Below are positions 7,852 through 18,114 of a stretch of DNA of 20,766 bases, one piece after another. Source of the stretch: Lysobacteraceae bacterium UBA6001 (lineage in GTDB: Bacteria; Pseudomonadota; Gammaproteobacteria; Xanthomonadales; Xanthomonadaceae). Under the pieces are notes generated by a model. That model did not search any database, had not been told where the DNA came from, and worked only from the letters and a program-made list of their open reading frames with translations. The DNA lies in assembly GCA_002429615.1 (NCBI GenBank), contig DJAN01000246.1:1-20766 (forward strand). Direction: 5' to 3'. A program made the position numbers and the translations under genes. Position 1 is the first letter of the stretch; every line of letters begins with the position of its first letter.

Positions 7852-10443
7852 TCAACTCGTGGAGGAAAGCCACACTGCCACCGGACTACGTGCAAGCAGC
7901 GTCGACAGCGCGATGCGACGGCCGCGCTGCACGACGTCGCGCTGCTCCAGCACATCGCGATAGCGGCCGGGCGCGCACGCCAGCGCGGCCTGTCCCCAGG
8001 TACGCGGCGGCAGCGCCAAGCCATGGCCATGGCTGTCCGCACCGAGCCGGGTCACCGCCACCAGCAGCTGGTGCTCGCCGTCATCGCGCAGGAACGCCAG
8101 CACGCGCTCCCCTGCTCCGGCCAGCGGCTGGTAGCGCCCGCGTGCGAACAGGCCCGGATGCGCCGCGCGCACGCGCAGCAGGCGGGCGATGAGCTGCGCC
8201 TTTACCGCACCATCGGCCCAGTCGTGCAGCAGCGTTGGCCAGTCGCGCGGATCGTCCAGCCAGTGTTGGCGCTGCGCGTAATCCACTTCGCGGCGGTTGT
8301 CCGGATCGACCAGCGACAGGTCCCAGCCCTCGCGCCCCTGGTACAGGTCCGGCACGCCCGGCACGGTCAGATGCAGGCAGGCCTGGGCCAGGCCATTGCG
8401 CGCGCCCGGCACCGCGATGTGGCGCGCGGCACGCTGCAGCGCGCGACGCAGCGGCAGGCCGGCGCGCGATACCACGACGGCATCGATGAACGCCTGCACC
8501 CGTGCCTCGTAGGCGGGCTGCGGGTCCAGCCAGCTGCTGCGCAGCTTGGCTTCGCGCAGCGCCTTGCATTGCCATTGCCACAGGCGTTCCGCATAGGCCT
8601 GCAGGCCGTCGTGATCGTCCACCGCCAGCAGCAGTGGCCACGCCGCGACGACGGTCTGCCACAGCATCGCCGTGTCGCCCGGGTCCGGGGCGGGCAGCGG
8701 CAGGCCGGTGGCGATCGCGTCGAAGCCGCGCAGCTGCTCGCGCCACCACGCGGGCAGTTCGGACAGCACCGCCAGGCGCGCGCGCACATCCTCCCCGCGC
8801 TTGTGGTCGTGCGTGGCCGTGGCGAGCAGCGCGCGCGGATGCTGGCGCGCACGCTGCCGGCAGGCGGCATGGAACTGCGCGCTGGTCAGCGCGAAGTGAT
8901 CCGGATCGCTGCCCACCTCGTTGCGCGAAAGCAGCACGCCATGCCGGTAGAAGGCGGTGTCCTCCACCGCCTTGGCGTTGAGCGGCGCGGACAGCTGTTC
9001 GAAGCGCCGGCGCAGGATACGGCGCAGCGCGATCTGGCTGCGGTCGGCGTTGCGGTCTTCGGCCAGCCAGCGCGCCAGCGCCTCCAACGCCGCCAGGCTG
9101 GCCTGCGGCTGGCCGGTGCGCGCACGCGCCAGCGCTTCGAGCAGATACGCGCGTCCGGCCGGATCCAGGCCATCGGCGCTGGCGTAGCTGCGGTACACAG
9201 GGTATTCGCGCAGCAGGCAGGCCAAGGCGCGTGCCAGCATCTGCGGGCTGAACTCGCGGGTCGCCGGATCCAGCCGCGCCAGCGCCATCTGCGCGCGCAC
9301 GGCACGGATGAATTCCGCCTGCAGCGGGCCACGCAGCACCTCCTCGCGCGCCTGCCGCTGCTCCTGGCCGAAATCGCCGCTGCGGCCACTGCACGCGCGC
9401 CACAGCTGGCGCAGCGGGGTGCGCCCTCCGCGCGCATGCAGCACGCCCCCCACCTGGTCCATGAAGTCGTAACCGGTGGTGCCATCGCAGGGCCAGTCTT
9501 CCGGCAGCGATTCGCCCGGCGCCAGGATCTTCTCCACGTACAGCGCCAGCGTGCCCGGCGCGAGCCCGCGGCGGCGCCCGGCCTGGTCGAGCCGGGCGCG
9601 CAGCCGACGCAGGTAGGCGGCCGGCTCGGCCAGCCCGTCGATGTGGTCGATCCGCACCCCATCGACGTGGCCCTCGGCCACCAGCCGCAACGGCAGCGCA
9701 TGCACCGCGTCGAACACCGCGGGCAGTTCCACCCGTAGCGCGGCCAGCGAGGTGATGTCGAAGAAGCGGCGGTAGTTGATCATGTCGTTGCCCACCCGCC
9801 ACCACGCCAGGCGATAGGGCTGGCGGTCGATCAGCCGCTGCAGGCGCGGGTCGCCCTCGCGCGCCTGCGCATTGAGTTCCGCCACCCAGGCCCGCAGCGC
9901 GGCCGGCGACAACGACGGCAGGCTCTGCGGACGCAACGGGAACGGCTGCTCGTGGTGGCGCAGTTGGACCTGGCCCTCCGGATCGAACTCCAGCCGCAAC
10001 AGTCCCTCGGCGACCGCCTGCGCGCAGGGCCGGTCGAGCACCGGCAGCCACAGCTGGCCGTCATGTCCCGGCGCACGCCAGTCGATGTCGAACCAGCCGG
10101 CGTGGCGGCTGCGCCGGCCGTGGCGCAGCACGTCCCACCACCAGGTATTGCCCGGATGGGTGGCGAGATGGTTGGGCACGAGGTCGAGGATCAGGCCCAG
10201 GCCCAGCGCCCGCGCATGGTGTGAGAACGCCAGGAACGCTGCCTCGCCGCCCAGCTCGGGATTGATCCGGGTCGGGTCGATGCCGTCGTAGCCATGCGTC
10301 GATCCAGGTACGGCGGTCGCGATCGGCGACAGGTACAGGTGGCTGACGCCGAGCGCGGCGAAGTAAGGCAGCTGCGCGGCGGCGGCGTACAGGTCGAAGC
10401 CGGCGTGCAGCTGCAACCGCAGCGTCGCGCGCGGCGCGATCAC
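7852..10443 (-). CDS. treY: Malto-oligosyltrehalose synthase TreY
   Basis: Intramolecular transglycosylase that turns the reducing-end alpha-1,4 linkage of a maltooligosaccharide into alpha,alpha-1,1, giving maltooligosyltrehalose, the substrate of TreZ. The 863-residue GH13_26 protein begins TLRLQLHAGFDLYAAAAQLP, the usual TreY start. It shows LILDLVPNHLA, DGVRIDHIDG with nucleophile Asp266, YVEKIL with acid/base Glu304, and ATHDHKRGED with Asp546. The GTTGYDFM segment after the Glu is typical of TreY. Translation starts at a GTG (10443) that overlaps the malQ TGA by 4 nt, with GGAG about 9 nt upstream. The rare GTG start may lower its expression relative to the upstream genes. Its stop at 7852 is 4 nt before the DUF2934 gene. 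Confidence 0.97.
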   Translation of the reverse strand: MIAPRATLRLQLHAGFDLYAAAAQLPYFAALGVSHLYLSPIATAVPGSTHGYDGIDPTRINPELGGEAAFLAFSHHARALGLGLILDLVPNHLATHPGNTWWWDVLRHGRRSRHAGWFDIDWRAPGHDGQLWLPVLDRPCAQAVAEGLLRLEFDPEGQVQLRHHEQPFPLRPQSLPSLSPAALRAWVAELNAQAREGDPRLQRLIDRQPYRLAWWRVGNDMINYRRFFDITSLAALRVELPAVFDAVHALPLRLVAEGHVDGVRIDHIDGLAEPAAYLRRLRARLDQAGRRRGLAPGTLALYVEKILAPGESLPEDWPCDGTTGYDFMDQVGGVLHARGGRTPLRQLWRACSGRSGDFGQEQRQAREEVLRGPLQAEFIRAVRAQMALARLDPATREFSPQMLARALACLLREYPVYRSYASADGLDPAGRAYLLEALARARTGQPQASLAALEALARWLAEDRNADRSQIALRRILRRRFEQLSAPLNAKAVEDTAFYRHGVLLSRNEVGSDPDHFALTSAQFHAACRQRARQHPRALLATATHDHKRGEDVRARLAVLSELPAWWREQLRGFDAIATGLPLPAPDPGDTAMLWQTVVAAWPLLLAVDDHDGLQAYAERLWQWQCKALREAKLRSSWLDPQPAYEARVQAFIDAVVVSRAGLPLRRALQRAARHIAVPGARNGLAQACLHLTVPGVPDLYQGREGWDLSLVDPDNRREVDYAQRQHWLDDPRDWPTLLHDWADGAVKAQLIARLLRVRAAHPGLFARGRYQPLAGAGERVLAFLRDDGEHQLLVAVTRLGADSHGHGLALPPRTWGQAALACAPGRYRDVLEQRDVVQRGRRIALSTLLARSPVAVWLSSTS

Positions 10444-12380
10444 GTCAATGGCTCCGCGCGGGCGCCATGGCGTGCGTCGGCGAAAGCGAGCAGCGACTGC
10501 TGCAGCGGCTCGACCGGCAACGGCTGCGGCAGCCGCCTGCGCCAGTTCGGATGCGTGGCGACGGTACCGGGCAGGTTGGGTTGTTCGCCCAGGGCCAACG
10601 CGTCTTCGGCCGGCAACAGGGCCAACGCGCCGGGCGCACGCGCGGTATAGCGCAGGGCATCCAGCCAGGGATCGACCTCGGCCACGCCCTCACCGCCACA
10701 CGCGGCGCGCAGCTGCACCACCGCCGCACGCCGCGCCGCGCGTTCCTGGCGCAGCTGTGCGGCACTCCCCAGGCCGAGGCGTTCACGCCAGTCCAGGTCG
10801 CGCGCCGCGCGCCAGCCGCACAAGGTGGGCAGATCATGCGTGCTGCTGGTCGCCACGGCATCCTGCCGCCAGCGCCCCGGCGGCAGGAAGCGGCCATCCT
10901 CGTCACGGCAGAACAGCAGCACGTCGGTGCCGAGCACGCCGCGCGCGGCCAGCGCGTCGCGCAGGCCCGGGGGCACCACGCCGAGATCCTCGCCGATCAC
11001 GATGGCGCGATGGCGCCACGATTCCAGCGCCAGCAGGTTGAGCAGGTCGTGCAGCGGATAGCGCAGGTAGCCGCCATCGCCGGGGGCGGCGCCGGCCGGC
11101 ACCAGCCACAGCCGCAGCAGGCCGAGGATGTGGTCGATGCGCAGCCCGCCACGGTCGCGCATCACCGCGCGGAGCAGCTCGATGAAGGGCGCATAGCCAC
11201 TCTCGCGCAGGCCGCGCGGTGCGTAGCTGGCGATGCCCCAGGTCTGCCCGTCGGGATTGAAGGCATCCGGCGGCGCGCCCAGCACCAGCCCGTGCAGGGT
11301 GGCCTGCGGCCAGGCCACCGCCTCGGCACCGGCGGGGTCGAAGCCCACCGCCAGGTCGGCGATCAGGCCGATGCCCATGCCCCGCTCGCGCGCCTCGCGC
11401 TGCAGCCCGGACCAGCTGCGCTGCGCCAGCCATTGCGCGAACAGATGCAGGCCAGGGTCGTCGTCGGCGTGATCGCGCGCGGCGAAACGCGCGTAGTCGG
11501 CCAGCGCGCTGCCGCCAGCCTCGCGGAAACGCAGGAAATCCGCATGCAGCGGCGCATCGACCCCATCGAAGCGGTCATGCAGCGCGCGCAGCCATTGCCA
11601 CTTGGCGGCGCTGGACGCGTTCCAGTCGATCCACGGCTGCCCCTGCAGCTGCGCGAAGCGCTCGCGCAATGTGGGCAAGGCTTCAAGGGTGGCGCTGGCG
11701 GCTGGGCCCAGCACATGCGTGGGGGCGGCATGCAACGGATCGAGGAAGCGCCGGTCGCTGGGCGAATAGGGGCTGTAGACGCCGCCGTGGCGCGCACGCG
11801 GTGCATGCACCGGGCTCAGCGCCAGCGCATCGGCGCCGGCGTGCGCCACCAGCCGCAACCAGTCGGCGGCACCGGCGACATCGCCGATGCCCGCATCCTC
11901 CTCGCTGCAGGCCGCATAGACCTGCAAGGCCGCGCCCCAGGCATGCGGATCGGACGTGCGGCAGGCGTCGGCCACGCTCCAGCAGCGCTGCGGTGCGACC
12001 GCCACGGCCAGGCTGTCGCCACCCCACGACAGCCGCCAATAGCCCGGCTGCGGCGGCGCCTGCACGCGGGTGTCGGCATCCACGCGCGCATCGCGGCGCT
12101 GGCCATTCTCGTCCTGCCACTGGCAGGCGGTGCCAGGCGCGGCAGGCAACACCAGCCACTCGCCGGTCTGCACGGTCCGCAGCGGCGCATGCACCGGCTG
12201 GGCGGCGAGTGCGCGCAGGCTGTCGCGGCACTGGCGGTCATCGTCGGCGCGCAGCCCCAGCCCGGCCAGCAACGCGCGCAGCGTATCGGCGTCGACCTCG
12301 CGTGCCTGGCCGGCCACATCCACCCAGTCGACCAGCAGGCCGGACGCTTCGGCGAGTGTCTGCAGCGGCGAGGCGCTCAT
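10440..12380 (-). CDS. malQ: 4-alpha-glucanotransferase MalQ (amylomaltase, GH77)
   Basis: Disproportionating enzyme that moves maltosyl and longer units between maltooligosaccharides and frees glucose. The 646-residue protein shows the GH77 catalytic set: nucleophile Asp416 in LRIDHILG, acid/base Glu464 in VIGEDLG, and Asp516 in STHDLPT. The spacings of 48 and 52 residues equal those I recall for E. coli MalQ. GAPPDAFNPDGQTWG is the family's substrate loop. An N-terminal domain of about 130 residues precedes the barrel, as in the longer bacterial MalQ type. The ATG at 12380 overlaps the treZ stop by 4 nt; a longer in-frame reading to 12521 lies inside treZ and is rejected. Sited between treZ and treY, it probably rebuilds chains too short for TreY. 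Confidence 0.96.
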   Translation of the reverse strand: MSASPLQTLAEASGLLVDWVDVAGQAREVDADTLRALLAGLGLRADDDRQCRDSLRALAAQPVHAPLRTVQTGEWLVLPAAPGTACQWQDENGQRRDARVDADTRVQAPPQPGYWRLSWGGDSLAVAVAPQRCWSVADACRTSDPHAWGAALQVYAACSEEDAGIGDVAGAADWLRLVAHAGADALALSPVHAPRARHGGVYSPYSPSDRRFLDPLHAAPTHVLGPAASATLEALPTLRERFAQLQGQPWIDWNASSAAKWQWLRALHDRFDGVDAPLHADFLRFREAGGSALADYARFAARDHADDDPGLHLFAQWLAQRSWSGLQREARERGMGIGLIADLAVGFDPAGAEAVAWPQATLHGLVLGAPPDAFNPDGQTWGIASYAPRGLRESGYAPFIELLRAVMRDRGGLRIDHILGLLRLWLVPAGAAPGDGGYLRYPLHDLLNLLALESWRHRAIVIGEDLGVVPPGLRDALAARGVLGTDVLLFCRDEDGRFLPPGRWRQDAVATSSTHDLPTLCGWRAARDLDWRERLGLGSAAQLRQERAARRAAVVQLRAACGGEGVAEVDPWLDALRYTARAPGALALLPAEDALALGEQPNLPGTVATHPNWRRRLPQPLPVEPLQQSLLAFADARHGARAEPLT

Positions 12381-14137
12381 GCCAGCATCTCGCGCCAGGC
12401 GATGAAGCCATCCACCGGCAGCATGGCGCGGCCGGTATCCACATGCTCGGCCAGCAGCAGGCATTGCGCGCCCGCCGGCATCGGCACCGGCGCGGCGCCG
12501 AAATTGAAGGCGACATGCCACTGGCTGCCGGGCAGCTGCCAGCCCGCCGCGAGCGCGCCCGGCCCCAGCTGGCGCACCGGCAGCGCACGTGCCTGCGTCA
12601 GCCCGGGCACCAGCCAGCGCCTGCGCAATGCCAGCAGCTCGGTGAACCAGCGCACCCAGCGCGCGCCGTCGCCGCTGTCGGCATCACTGATCGGCGCCTG
12701 CGAGGCCAGGAACGTGGACGGCGCATTCGGGTCGGGGATGCGCGCACGCGCATCGGCATCGGCGAACGCCGAGAAGCGCGCGAACTCGCGGCGGCGGCCT
12801 TCGCGCACGGCTTCGTCCAGCGGCGGGGCGAAATCGGTGAAGAACAGGAACGGCTGCGTGGCGCCCCAGGGCTCGCCCATGAAGAACAGCGGGATCATCG
12901 GCGTCAATGCGGTCAGCGCCAACGCCGCGCGCAGGCGCGGCACCGACAGCTGCGTGCGCAGGCGCCCGCCCAGCGCGCGGTTGCCGATCTGGTCGTGGTT
13001 CTGCGCGAACACCACGAAGTGATCCGGCGACAGGCCGGCGGACGGTTCGCCACGCACATGGCCGAGCGCGTCCGGTTGGCCCTGGAAAGCGAAGCCCTCG
13101 CCCAGCACCCGCGCCAGATGCGCGAGCGGGTCATCGGCAAACGCGCCGTAGTAGCCCTCGGTCTCGCCGGTAAGCAGCACGTGCAGCGCGTTGTGGAAGT
13201 CGTCGTTCCACTGCGCGGTGTAACCACGCGCGAGCAGCGAGGCCTGGTTGCGTTCGTTCTCCAGCACCAGATGCACATGGCGCTGCGCCGGCAGCGCCTG
13301 CGCGATCGCCTCGCGCAGCTGGTCGAGGAAGGTGGCCGGCACGATGGCATGCACCGCATCCAGGCGCAGCCCGTCGAAGCGGTACTCCCGCAGCCACATC
13401 AGCGCGTTGTCGATGAAATAGCGCTGCACCGCCGGCTGGCGGAAATCGATCGCCGCGCCCCACGGCGTCGGCGCGTCCTCGCGGAAGAAGGCCGGCGCAT
13501 AGGCGTGCAGATGATTTCCATCCGGCCCGAAGTGGTTGTAGACCACGTCCAGCAGCACCATCATGCCGTGCGCGTGCGCGGCATCGACCAGCGCCTTGAG
13601 CTGCCAGGGCTCGCCGTAGGCGGCCGCTGGCGCATAGGGCAGCACGCCGTCATAGCCCCAGTTGCGGGTGCCGGCGAACTGCGCCACCGGCATCAGTTCC
13701 AGCGCGGTGATACCCATGGCCGCCAGCCGCGGCAACTGCGCCTGCAACCCGGCGTAACCGCCACAGGCGCCGACATGCACTTCGTACAGCACCGCGTCGG
13801 CCCAGGGCCGGCCCTGCCAGTCATCGGTATGCCAGGCGTGGGCGGTGGCGAGCACCGCGCTGGGGCCCTGCACGCCCTCCGGCTGCCAGCGCGAGGCGGG
13901 ATCGGGCACCGGCGCGCCGCCGTCCACGCGGTAGCGATAGCGGGTGCCTTCCTCCAGCGCCTGCTCGACGAAGAAACTGCCGCCCGCTTCGGCCTGCATG
14001 GGCACGGCGGTGTCGCCACGTAGCAGCTCGACCTGCCGGGCACCCGGTGCCCAGAGCCGGAAGCCGTAATGACCCGGACGCGTGGCCCAGGCACCCAGCG
14101 GCCCCGGCAGCGCTACCGGCGCGGGCGGCGCGCTCAT
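12377..14137 (-). CDS. treZ: Malto-oligosyltrehalose trehalohydrolase TreZ
   Basis: Cleaves the alpha-1,4 bond next to the trehalose end of maltooligosyltrehalose, releasing free trehalose. The 586-residue GH13 protein has an N-terminal beta-sandwich (about 18-95, [18 protein letters not shown]) and a barrel with [25 protein letters not shown] (nucleophile Asp260), LENERN (acid/base Glu293) and [11 protein letters not shown] (Asp382). [20 protein letters not shown] is diagnostic of TreZ against GlgB. Length is normal. The ATG at 14137 overlaps the glgB TGA by 4 nt with only a weak Shine-Dalgarno, so translation probably depends on ribosomes finishing glgB. It works after TreY, whose gene lies two genes downstream. 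Confidence 0.97.
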   Translation of the reverse strand: MSAPPAPVALPGPLGAWATRPGHYGFRLWAPGARQVELLRGDTAVPMQAEAGGSFFVEQALEEGTRYRYRVDGGAPVPDPASRWQPEGVQGPSAVLATAHAWHTDDWQGRPWADAVLYEVHVGACGGYAGLQAQLPRLAAMGITALELMPVAQFAGTRNWGYDGVLPYAPAAAYGEPWQLKALVDAAHAHGMMVLLDVVYNHFGPDGNHLHAYAPAFFREDAPTPWGAAIDFRQPAVQRYFIDNALMWLREYRFDGLRLDAVHAIVPATFLDQLREAIAQALPAQRHVHLVLENERNQASLLARGYTAQWNDDFHNALHVLLTGETEGYYGAFADDPLAHLARVLGEGFAFQGQPDALGHVRGEPSAGLSPDHFVVFAQNHDQIGNRALGGRLRTQLSVPRLRAALALTALTPMIPLFFMGEPWGATQPFLFFTDFAPPLDEAVREGRRREFARFSAFADADARARIPDPNAPSTFLASQAPISDADSGDGARWVRWFTELLALRRRWLVPGLTQARALPVRQLGPGALAAGWQLPGSQWHVAFNFGAAPVPMPAGAQCLLLAEHVDTGRAMLPVDGFIAWREMLA

Positions 14138-16374
14138 GACGCGGCCTGGAGATACAGCGTCGACAGCGGCGGCAGGGTCAAGCTGAGCGACTGTGCATGG
14201 CCATGCATCGGCACCGCGGTGGTGGGCAGGCCACCGGCATTGCCGATGTCACCGCCCCCGTAGTGGTGGCTGTCGGTGTTGAGGACCTCGCCCCAGTGCC
14301 CGGCCAACGGCACGCCAACGCGATAGCCGTGGCGGACCACCGGGGTGAAATTGCTCACCGCCAGCAACGGCGGCGCGCCGCCCGGATCATGGCGGACGAA
14401 AGCGAATACGCTGTTGCGCTGGTCATCCCCGACGCTCCAGTCAAACCCGGCCGGATCGTGATCCCCGCGCCACAGCGCCGGTTGCGCGCGCAGGCGGGTG
14501 TTGAGGTCGGTGAGCAGCCGCGCGATGCCGGCATGCTCGGGACGCCGTGCGAGCGACCAGTCCAGGTGGGTGTCGTGGTCCCATTCGCCCGGCTGGCCGA
14601 ACTCACCGCCCATGAACAGCAGTTTGGCGCCGGGATGTGCCCACATGAAGGCCAGGTACGCGCGCAGGTTGGCGCGCCGCTGCCAGTCATCGCCGGGCAT
14701 CCGTCCCAGCAGCGAGCCCTTGCCGTGCACCACTTCGTCGTGCGAGAGCGGCAACACGAAGCGCTCGGAGAACGCATACACCAGCCCGAAGGTCATCTGG
14801 CTGTGATGGTGCGAACGATGCACCGGATCGCGCTTGAGATACTCCAGCGTGTCGTGCATCCAGCCCATGTTCCATTTGTGGCTGAAGCCGAGTCCGCCCT
14901 GCGCGACCGGCGCGGTGACACCCGGCCATGCGGTGGATTCCTCGGCGATCATCATCACTCCGGGAAAGCGGATGCCCACCTCGGCGTTGAGCCGGCGCAG
15001 GAAGTCGGTGGCCTCCAGGTTCTCGCGTCCGCCATGCGCGTTGGGAATCCATTCGCCCTCCTCGCGGCTGTAGTCGCGATAGAGCATCGAGGCGACCGCA
15101 TCCACGCGCAGTCCGTCGATATGGAAACGCTCGATCCATTCCAGCGCGCTGCCGACCAGGTAGCCGGCCACCTCGCGGCGCCCATAGTTGTAGATCAGCG
15201 TGTTCCAGTCGCGATGGAAGCCCTCGCGCGGGTCGGCATGCTCGTACAGCGCCGTGCCATCGAAGCGCTGCAAACCATGCGCGTCGCCCGGGAAATGCGC
15301 GCTGACCCAATCCAGGATCACGCCGATGCCGGCGCGGTGGCAGGCATCGACGAAGCGCGCGAACGCGACCGGGTCGCCATGCCGCGCGGTGGGCGCGTAC
15401 ATGCCGAGCGGCTGGTAGCCCCAGGAACCGCCGAACGGGTACTCGGTCACCGGCAGCAGCTCGATATGGGTGAAGCCCAGCTCGCCTACATAGGGAATCA
15501 ACTGCGCGGCGAGCGCATCCCAGTCGAGCAGGTTGCCGTGTTCGTCGCGGCGCCAGGACGCGGCATGCAGTTCGTAGATGGACAGCGGCGCCGGCGCGGT
15601 GGCGATGCCGCGGTTGGCCATCCAGTCCTGGTCATGCCAGGCGAACGGTGCGGCCGGCGGCACCCGCGAGGCCGTGGCCGGCGGCAGCTCGGCCCAGCGG
15701 GCGAGCGGGTCGGCCTTGTGCGGCAGGCGGGTGCCGTCGGCGGCGGTGATCTCGTACTTGTAGCGTTCGCCGGCGTGCAGGTGCGGGATGAAGATTTCCC
15801 AGACACCCGCGGTATGGCGCAGGCGCATCGGGTGCCGACGCCCATCCCAACCGTTGAAGTCGCCCACCAGGGCGACGCGGCGCGCGTTCGGTGCCCATAC
15901 CGCGAAGCGCACGCCCGGCACCTCGGCCACCACCGCGTGGTGCGCGCCCAGCGCCTCGCGCGCGGCCTCGCCATCGCCGTCGTGCAGACGCTGCAGCACG
16001 TCCTCGTCCAGTTGCGCGCCATGCGCGTAGGCGTCGTCGATCTCCTCGCCGCCGAGCGGCCATTCGATGCGCAGGCGATAGGCCGATGGCGATGCCAGCT
16101 CGCCTTCGAAGACCCCTTCGCCCGTATCCCGCATCGCGGCCAGCGGGTTGCCCTGTCGATCGACCAGCGTGACCGCGCGCGCACCCGGCAGCAGCGCGCG
16201 CACGCGATACATGCCGCCGGGCAGGCGATGCGGGCCCAGCCACGCGAATGCGTCGCCCGGCTCACCTCGGGCCAGCGCGCGCAGCGCGATGGCGGCATCG
16301 CCCCCTTCTGCTGCGTGATACTCGGTCGTGTCGGCCGCGACGGCCTCGATACGCTCCCCCGCGCGTTCGTTCAT
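14134..16374 (-). CDS. glgB: 1,4-alpha-glucan branching enzyme GlgB
   Basis: Cuts an alpha-1,4 chain and re-attaches it by an alpha-1,6 bond, making branched glycogen. The 746-residue protein is of the long type: an N1 domain (about 40-140, [24 protein letters not shown]), a CBM48-like N2 domain (about 150-250, [25 protein letters not shown]), then the GH13 barrel and a C-terminal beta domain. Catalytic residues are Asp425 (RVDAVASM), Glu478 (MIAEES) and the Asp of [12 protein letters not shown]. The 53-residue Asp-Glu spacing equals that I recall for E. coli GlgB. Region I reads DWVSAHFP where E. coli has DWVPGHFP. The ATG at 16374 overlaps the glgA stop by 4 nt and has GGAG 5 nt upstream. 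The frame stays open far upstream through glgA, but only from 16374 does it read as GlgB. Confidence 0.97.
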   Translation of the reverse strand: MNERAGERIEAVAADTTEYHAAEGGDAAIALRALARGEPGDAFAWLGPHRLPGGMYRVRALLPGARAVTLVDRQGNPLAAMRDTGEGVFEGELASPSAYRLRIEWPLGGEEIDDAYAHGAQLDEDVLQRLHDGDGEAAREALGAHHAVVAEVPGVRFAVWAPNARRVALVGDFNGWDGRRHPMRLRHTAGVWEIFIPHLHAGERYKYEITAADGTRLPHKADPLARWAELPPATASRVPPAAPFAWHDQDWMANRGIATAPAPLSIYELHAASWRRDEHGNLLDWDALAAQLIPYVGELGFTHIELLPVTEYPFGGSWGYQPLGMYAPTARHGDPVAFARFVDACHRAGIGVILDWVSAHFPGDAHGLQRFDGTALYEHADPREGFHRDWNTLIYNYGRREVAGYLVGSALEWIERFHIDGLRVDAVASMLYRDYSREEGEWIPNAHGGRENLEATDFLRRLNAEVGIRFPGVMMIAEESTAWPGVTAPVAQGGLGFSHKWNMGWMHDTLEYLKRDPVHRSHHHSQMTFGLVYAFSERFVLPLSHDEVVHGKGSLLGRMPGDDWQRRANLRAYLAFMWAHPGAKLLFMGGEFGQPGEWDHDTHLDWSLARRPEHAGIARLLTDLNTRLRAQPALWRGDHDPAGFDWSVGDDQRNSVFAFVRHDPGGAPPLLAVSNFTPVVRHGYRVGVPLAGHWGEVLNTDSHHYGGGDIGNAGGLPTTAVPMHGHAQSLSLTLPPLSTLYLQAAS

Positions 16375-17954
16375 GGCAACTCCAGCGCGGTGCGCTGATA
16401 CAGGGCGAGATACTCGTTGCCCGCCACGTCCCAGCCGCTCGGGCGCAGCATCGCCGCGCGACGCATGGCCGCGAGCAAGCCCGGCAGGCGGAAGGTACGG
16501 AACACCCGCTGCAGGCAGCGGCGCAATGCGTCGGCACTGGCGCCCTGGAACAGGAAGCCGGTGACACCATCGTCCACGGTGTCGATCAGGCCGCCGGTGG
16601 CATGCGCGACCGGCAGGCAACCGAAGCGCTGCGCATACATCTGGCTCAGCCCGCAGGGTTCGAAACGCGACGGCATGAGCAGGAAGTCGGCGCCGGCGAA
16701 CATCGCCCGCGCCAACGCCTCGTCGAAGCCGATATAGGCACCGACATGGCCGGGATAGCGGCGCGCCAACGCCGCCACCTGCTGCTCGATCTGCGGCTCG
16801 CCGCCGCCGATCACCACGATCTGCCCGCCGGCGGCGACGATCTGCGGCGCCACCTCGCAGGTCAGGTCCAGGCCCTTCTGGTGCACCAGCCGCGACACCA
16901 CCGCGAACAGCGGGCCACGACTCGGCGGCAGGCCGAAGGCCCGGCGCACGTGCGCGGCATTGTCCTCGCGCCCCTGCCACTGGGTGACGCTGAAGCGCGC
17001 CGGCAGATGCGCGTCGGTGCGCGGATCCCAGCTGGCATCGATGCCGTTGACGATGCCGCTGAGGGCGCCGAGCGAGGCACGCTGCGCCAGCAGCTCGTCC
17101 AGCCCGCAGCCCTCGGCCGGGGCGACGATCTGGCTGGCATAGCTGTGACTGACCGTGTTGACCTGGCGCGCGTTGACGATGCCGGCGCGCAGGAACGACA
17201 GCTGGCCATGGAACGCGAGTTCGCCCAGGTGCGACGCCGGCACGCCGAGCGCGGGCGCCAATGCGGCGGGGAACACCCCTTGGTAGGCCAGGTTGTGGAT
17301 GGTGAGCAGGCAGGGCGTGTCGCCGCCCCGCCAGCGCACATAGGCGGCGGCCAGCGCGCACGGCCAGTCGTTGAGGTGCAGCAGCTGCGGACGCCAATCC
17401 AGCCCGGCGCGGCCGGCGGCGATCTCCGCCGCGGCGGAGGAGAGCGTGGCGAAGCGCAGTGCGTTGTCCGGCCATTCGTGGCCATCGGCATCGACATACG
17501 GCGTGCCGTCGCGCTCGAACAAGGCCGCGCACAGCAGCACATAGACCGGCAGGCCGTCGGACTGTTCGATGCGGCCGATATCGCAGGCCGGCAGGTCGGC
17601 GCTGGCGGTCACCCGCCCCACCACCTCGATCGCGCCGGCCCGGGCCAGCACGTCGCGGTAGCCGGGAATGAGCACGCGCACGTCGTAGCGGCGGCGCAGC
17701 GCGCGTGGCAGGGCGGCGGCGACATCGCCCAGCCCGCCTGCCTTCACGAAGTCGGCCATTTCCGAGACCACGAACAACGCGCTGTCGCGTACCGGCGCGA
17801 TGTCCTGCTGCCATTCGTGGTGACGGCTGAAACGACCGCGCGCATCGCGCTGGCGCGGCGCACGCAGGCGCGCCAGCGGCACCGGCAGCGGGGACGGCAA
17901 AGGGGCGTCATGCAACGGCATGACGACGGGGTCCAGCGTCAACAAGGCGGTCAT
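16371..17954 (-). CDS. glgA: Glycogen synthase GlgA (GT5) with an extended N-terminus
   Basis: Transfers glucose from ADP-glucose (the usual bacterial donor) to the non-reducing end of an alpha-1,4-glucan. With the ATG at 17954 it is 527 residues. The donor-binding KAGGL is at Lys71 after [12 protein letters not shown], whereas E. coli has it at Lys15, so about 56 extra Pro/Arg-rich residues precede the fold. [11 protein letters not shown] and [11 protein letters not shown] lie in the N-terminal Rossmann domain; [13 protein letters not shown] and [18 protein letters not shown] with Glu432 lie in the C-terminal one. Start choice is uncertain: the frame is open to 18080, and an ATG at 17921 is also possible. 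17954 is a compromise, preceded by a weak GGATG. It is the first gene of the operon and divergent from the diguanylate cyclase gene. Confidence 0.93.
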   Translation of the reverse strand: MTALLTLDPVVMPLHDAPLPSPLPVPLARLRAPRQRDARGRFSRHHEWQQDIAPVRDSALFVVSEMADFVKAGGLGDVAAALPRALRRRYDVRVLIPGYRDVLARAGAIEVVGRVTASADLPACDIGRIEQSDGLPVYVLLCAALFERDGTPYVDADGHEWPDNALRFATLSSAAAEIAAGRAGLDWRPQLLHLNDWPCALAAAYVRWRGGDTPCLLTIHNLAYQGVFPAALAPALGVPASHLGELAFHGQLSFLRAGIVNARQVNTVSHSYASQIVAPAEGCGLDELLAQRASLGALSGIVNGIDASWDPRTDAHLPARFSVTQWQGREDNAAHVRRAFGLPPSRGPLFAVVSRLVHQKGLDLTCEVAPQIVAAGGQIVVIGGGEPQIEQQVAALARRYPGHVGAYIGFDEALARAMFAGADFLLMPSRFEPCGLSQMYAQRFGCLPVAHATGGLIDTVDDGVTGFLFQGASADALRRCLQRVFRTFRLPGLLAAMRRAAMLRPSGWDVAGNEYLALYQRTALELP

Positions 17955-18003
17955 CACTACATCCGTCAGTGGGGGTGGACGGAACCAGCGGGAAAGGGAC
18001 AGC

Positions 18004-18029
18004 CATCGCCCCGAAACGGCCGGGCGATG
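18004..18029 (-). promoter_or_regulatory. Hairpin in the presumed glgA leader
   Basis: CATCGCCC (18004-18011) pairs perfectly with GGGCGATG (18022-18029), giving an 8-bp stem with a 10-nt loop. It ends 50 nt before the preferred glgA start at 17954. No T-run follows, so it is more likely a leader structure that affects translation or mRNA stability than a terminator. If glgA really starts at 18080, this would be coding DNA instead. Confidence 0.4.
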
Positions 18030-18114
18030 TTGGAACGGGGAGTCGAACGGAGCAGCCGGGGGTGCTCGCGAATCCGCCACGAGCGCCTGAACCTGATACT
18101 CGGCAAGCGACGAT

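Noticed and set aside
7848..8042. N-terminal extension of the DUF2934 gene to 122 residues
   Set aside because: The extra part runs inside treY in another frame and is Arg/Cys-rich; the domain begins at the ATG at 7847.
12381..12521. Upstream in-frame extension of malQ inside treZ
   Set aside because: No homology in the added residues, and the ATG at 12380 fits the overlap pattern of the operon.
10467..16398. Long plus-strand frames (851, 784 and 733 codons) opposite malQ, treZ and glgB
   Set aside because: Same cause: high third-position GC removes stop codons from the antisense frame. No recognisable motifs or start signals.
16375..17814. In-frame upstream extension of glgB to a 1226-residue product
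   Set aside because: The added 480 residues lie across glgA in another frame and are Arg/Ala/Gly-rich. GlgB homology starts exactly at the ATG at 16374, which forms the ATGA overlap.
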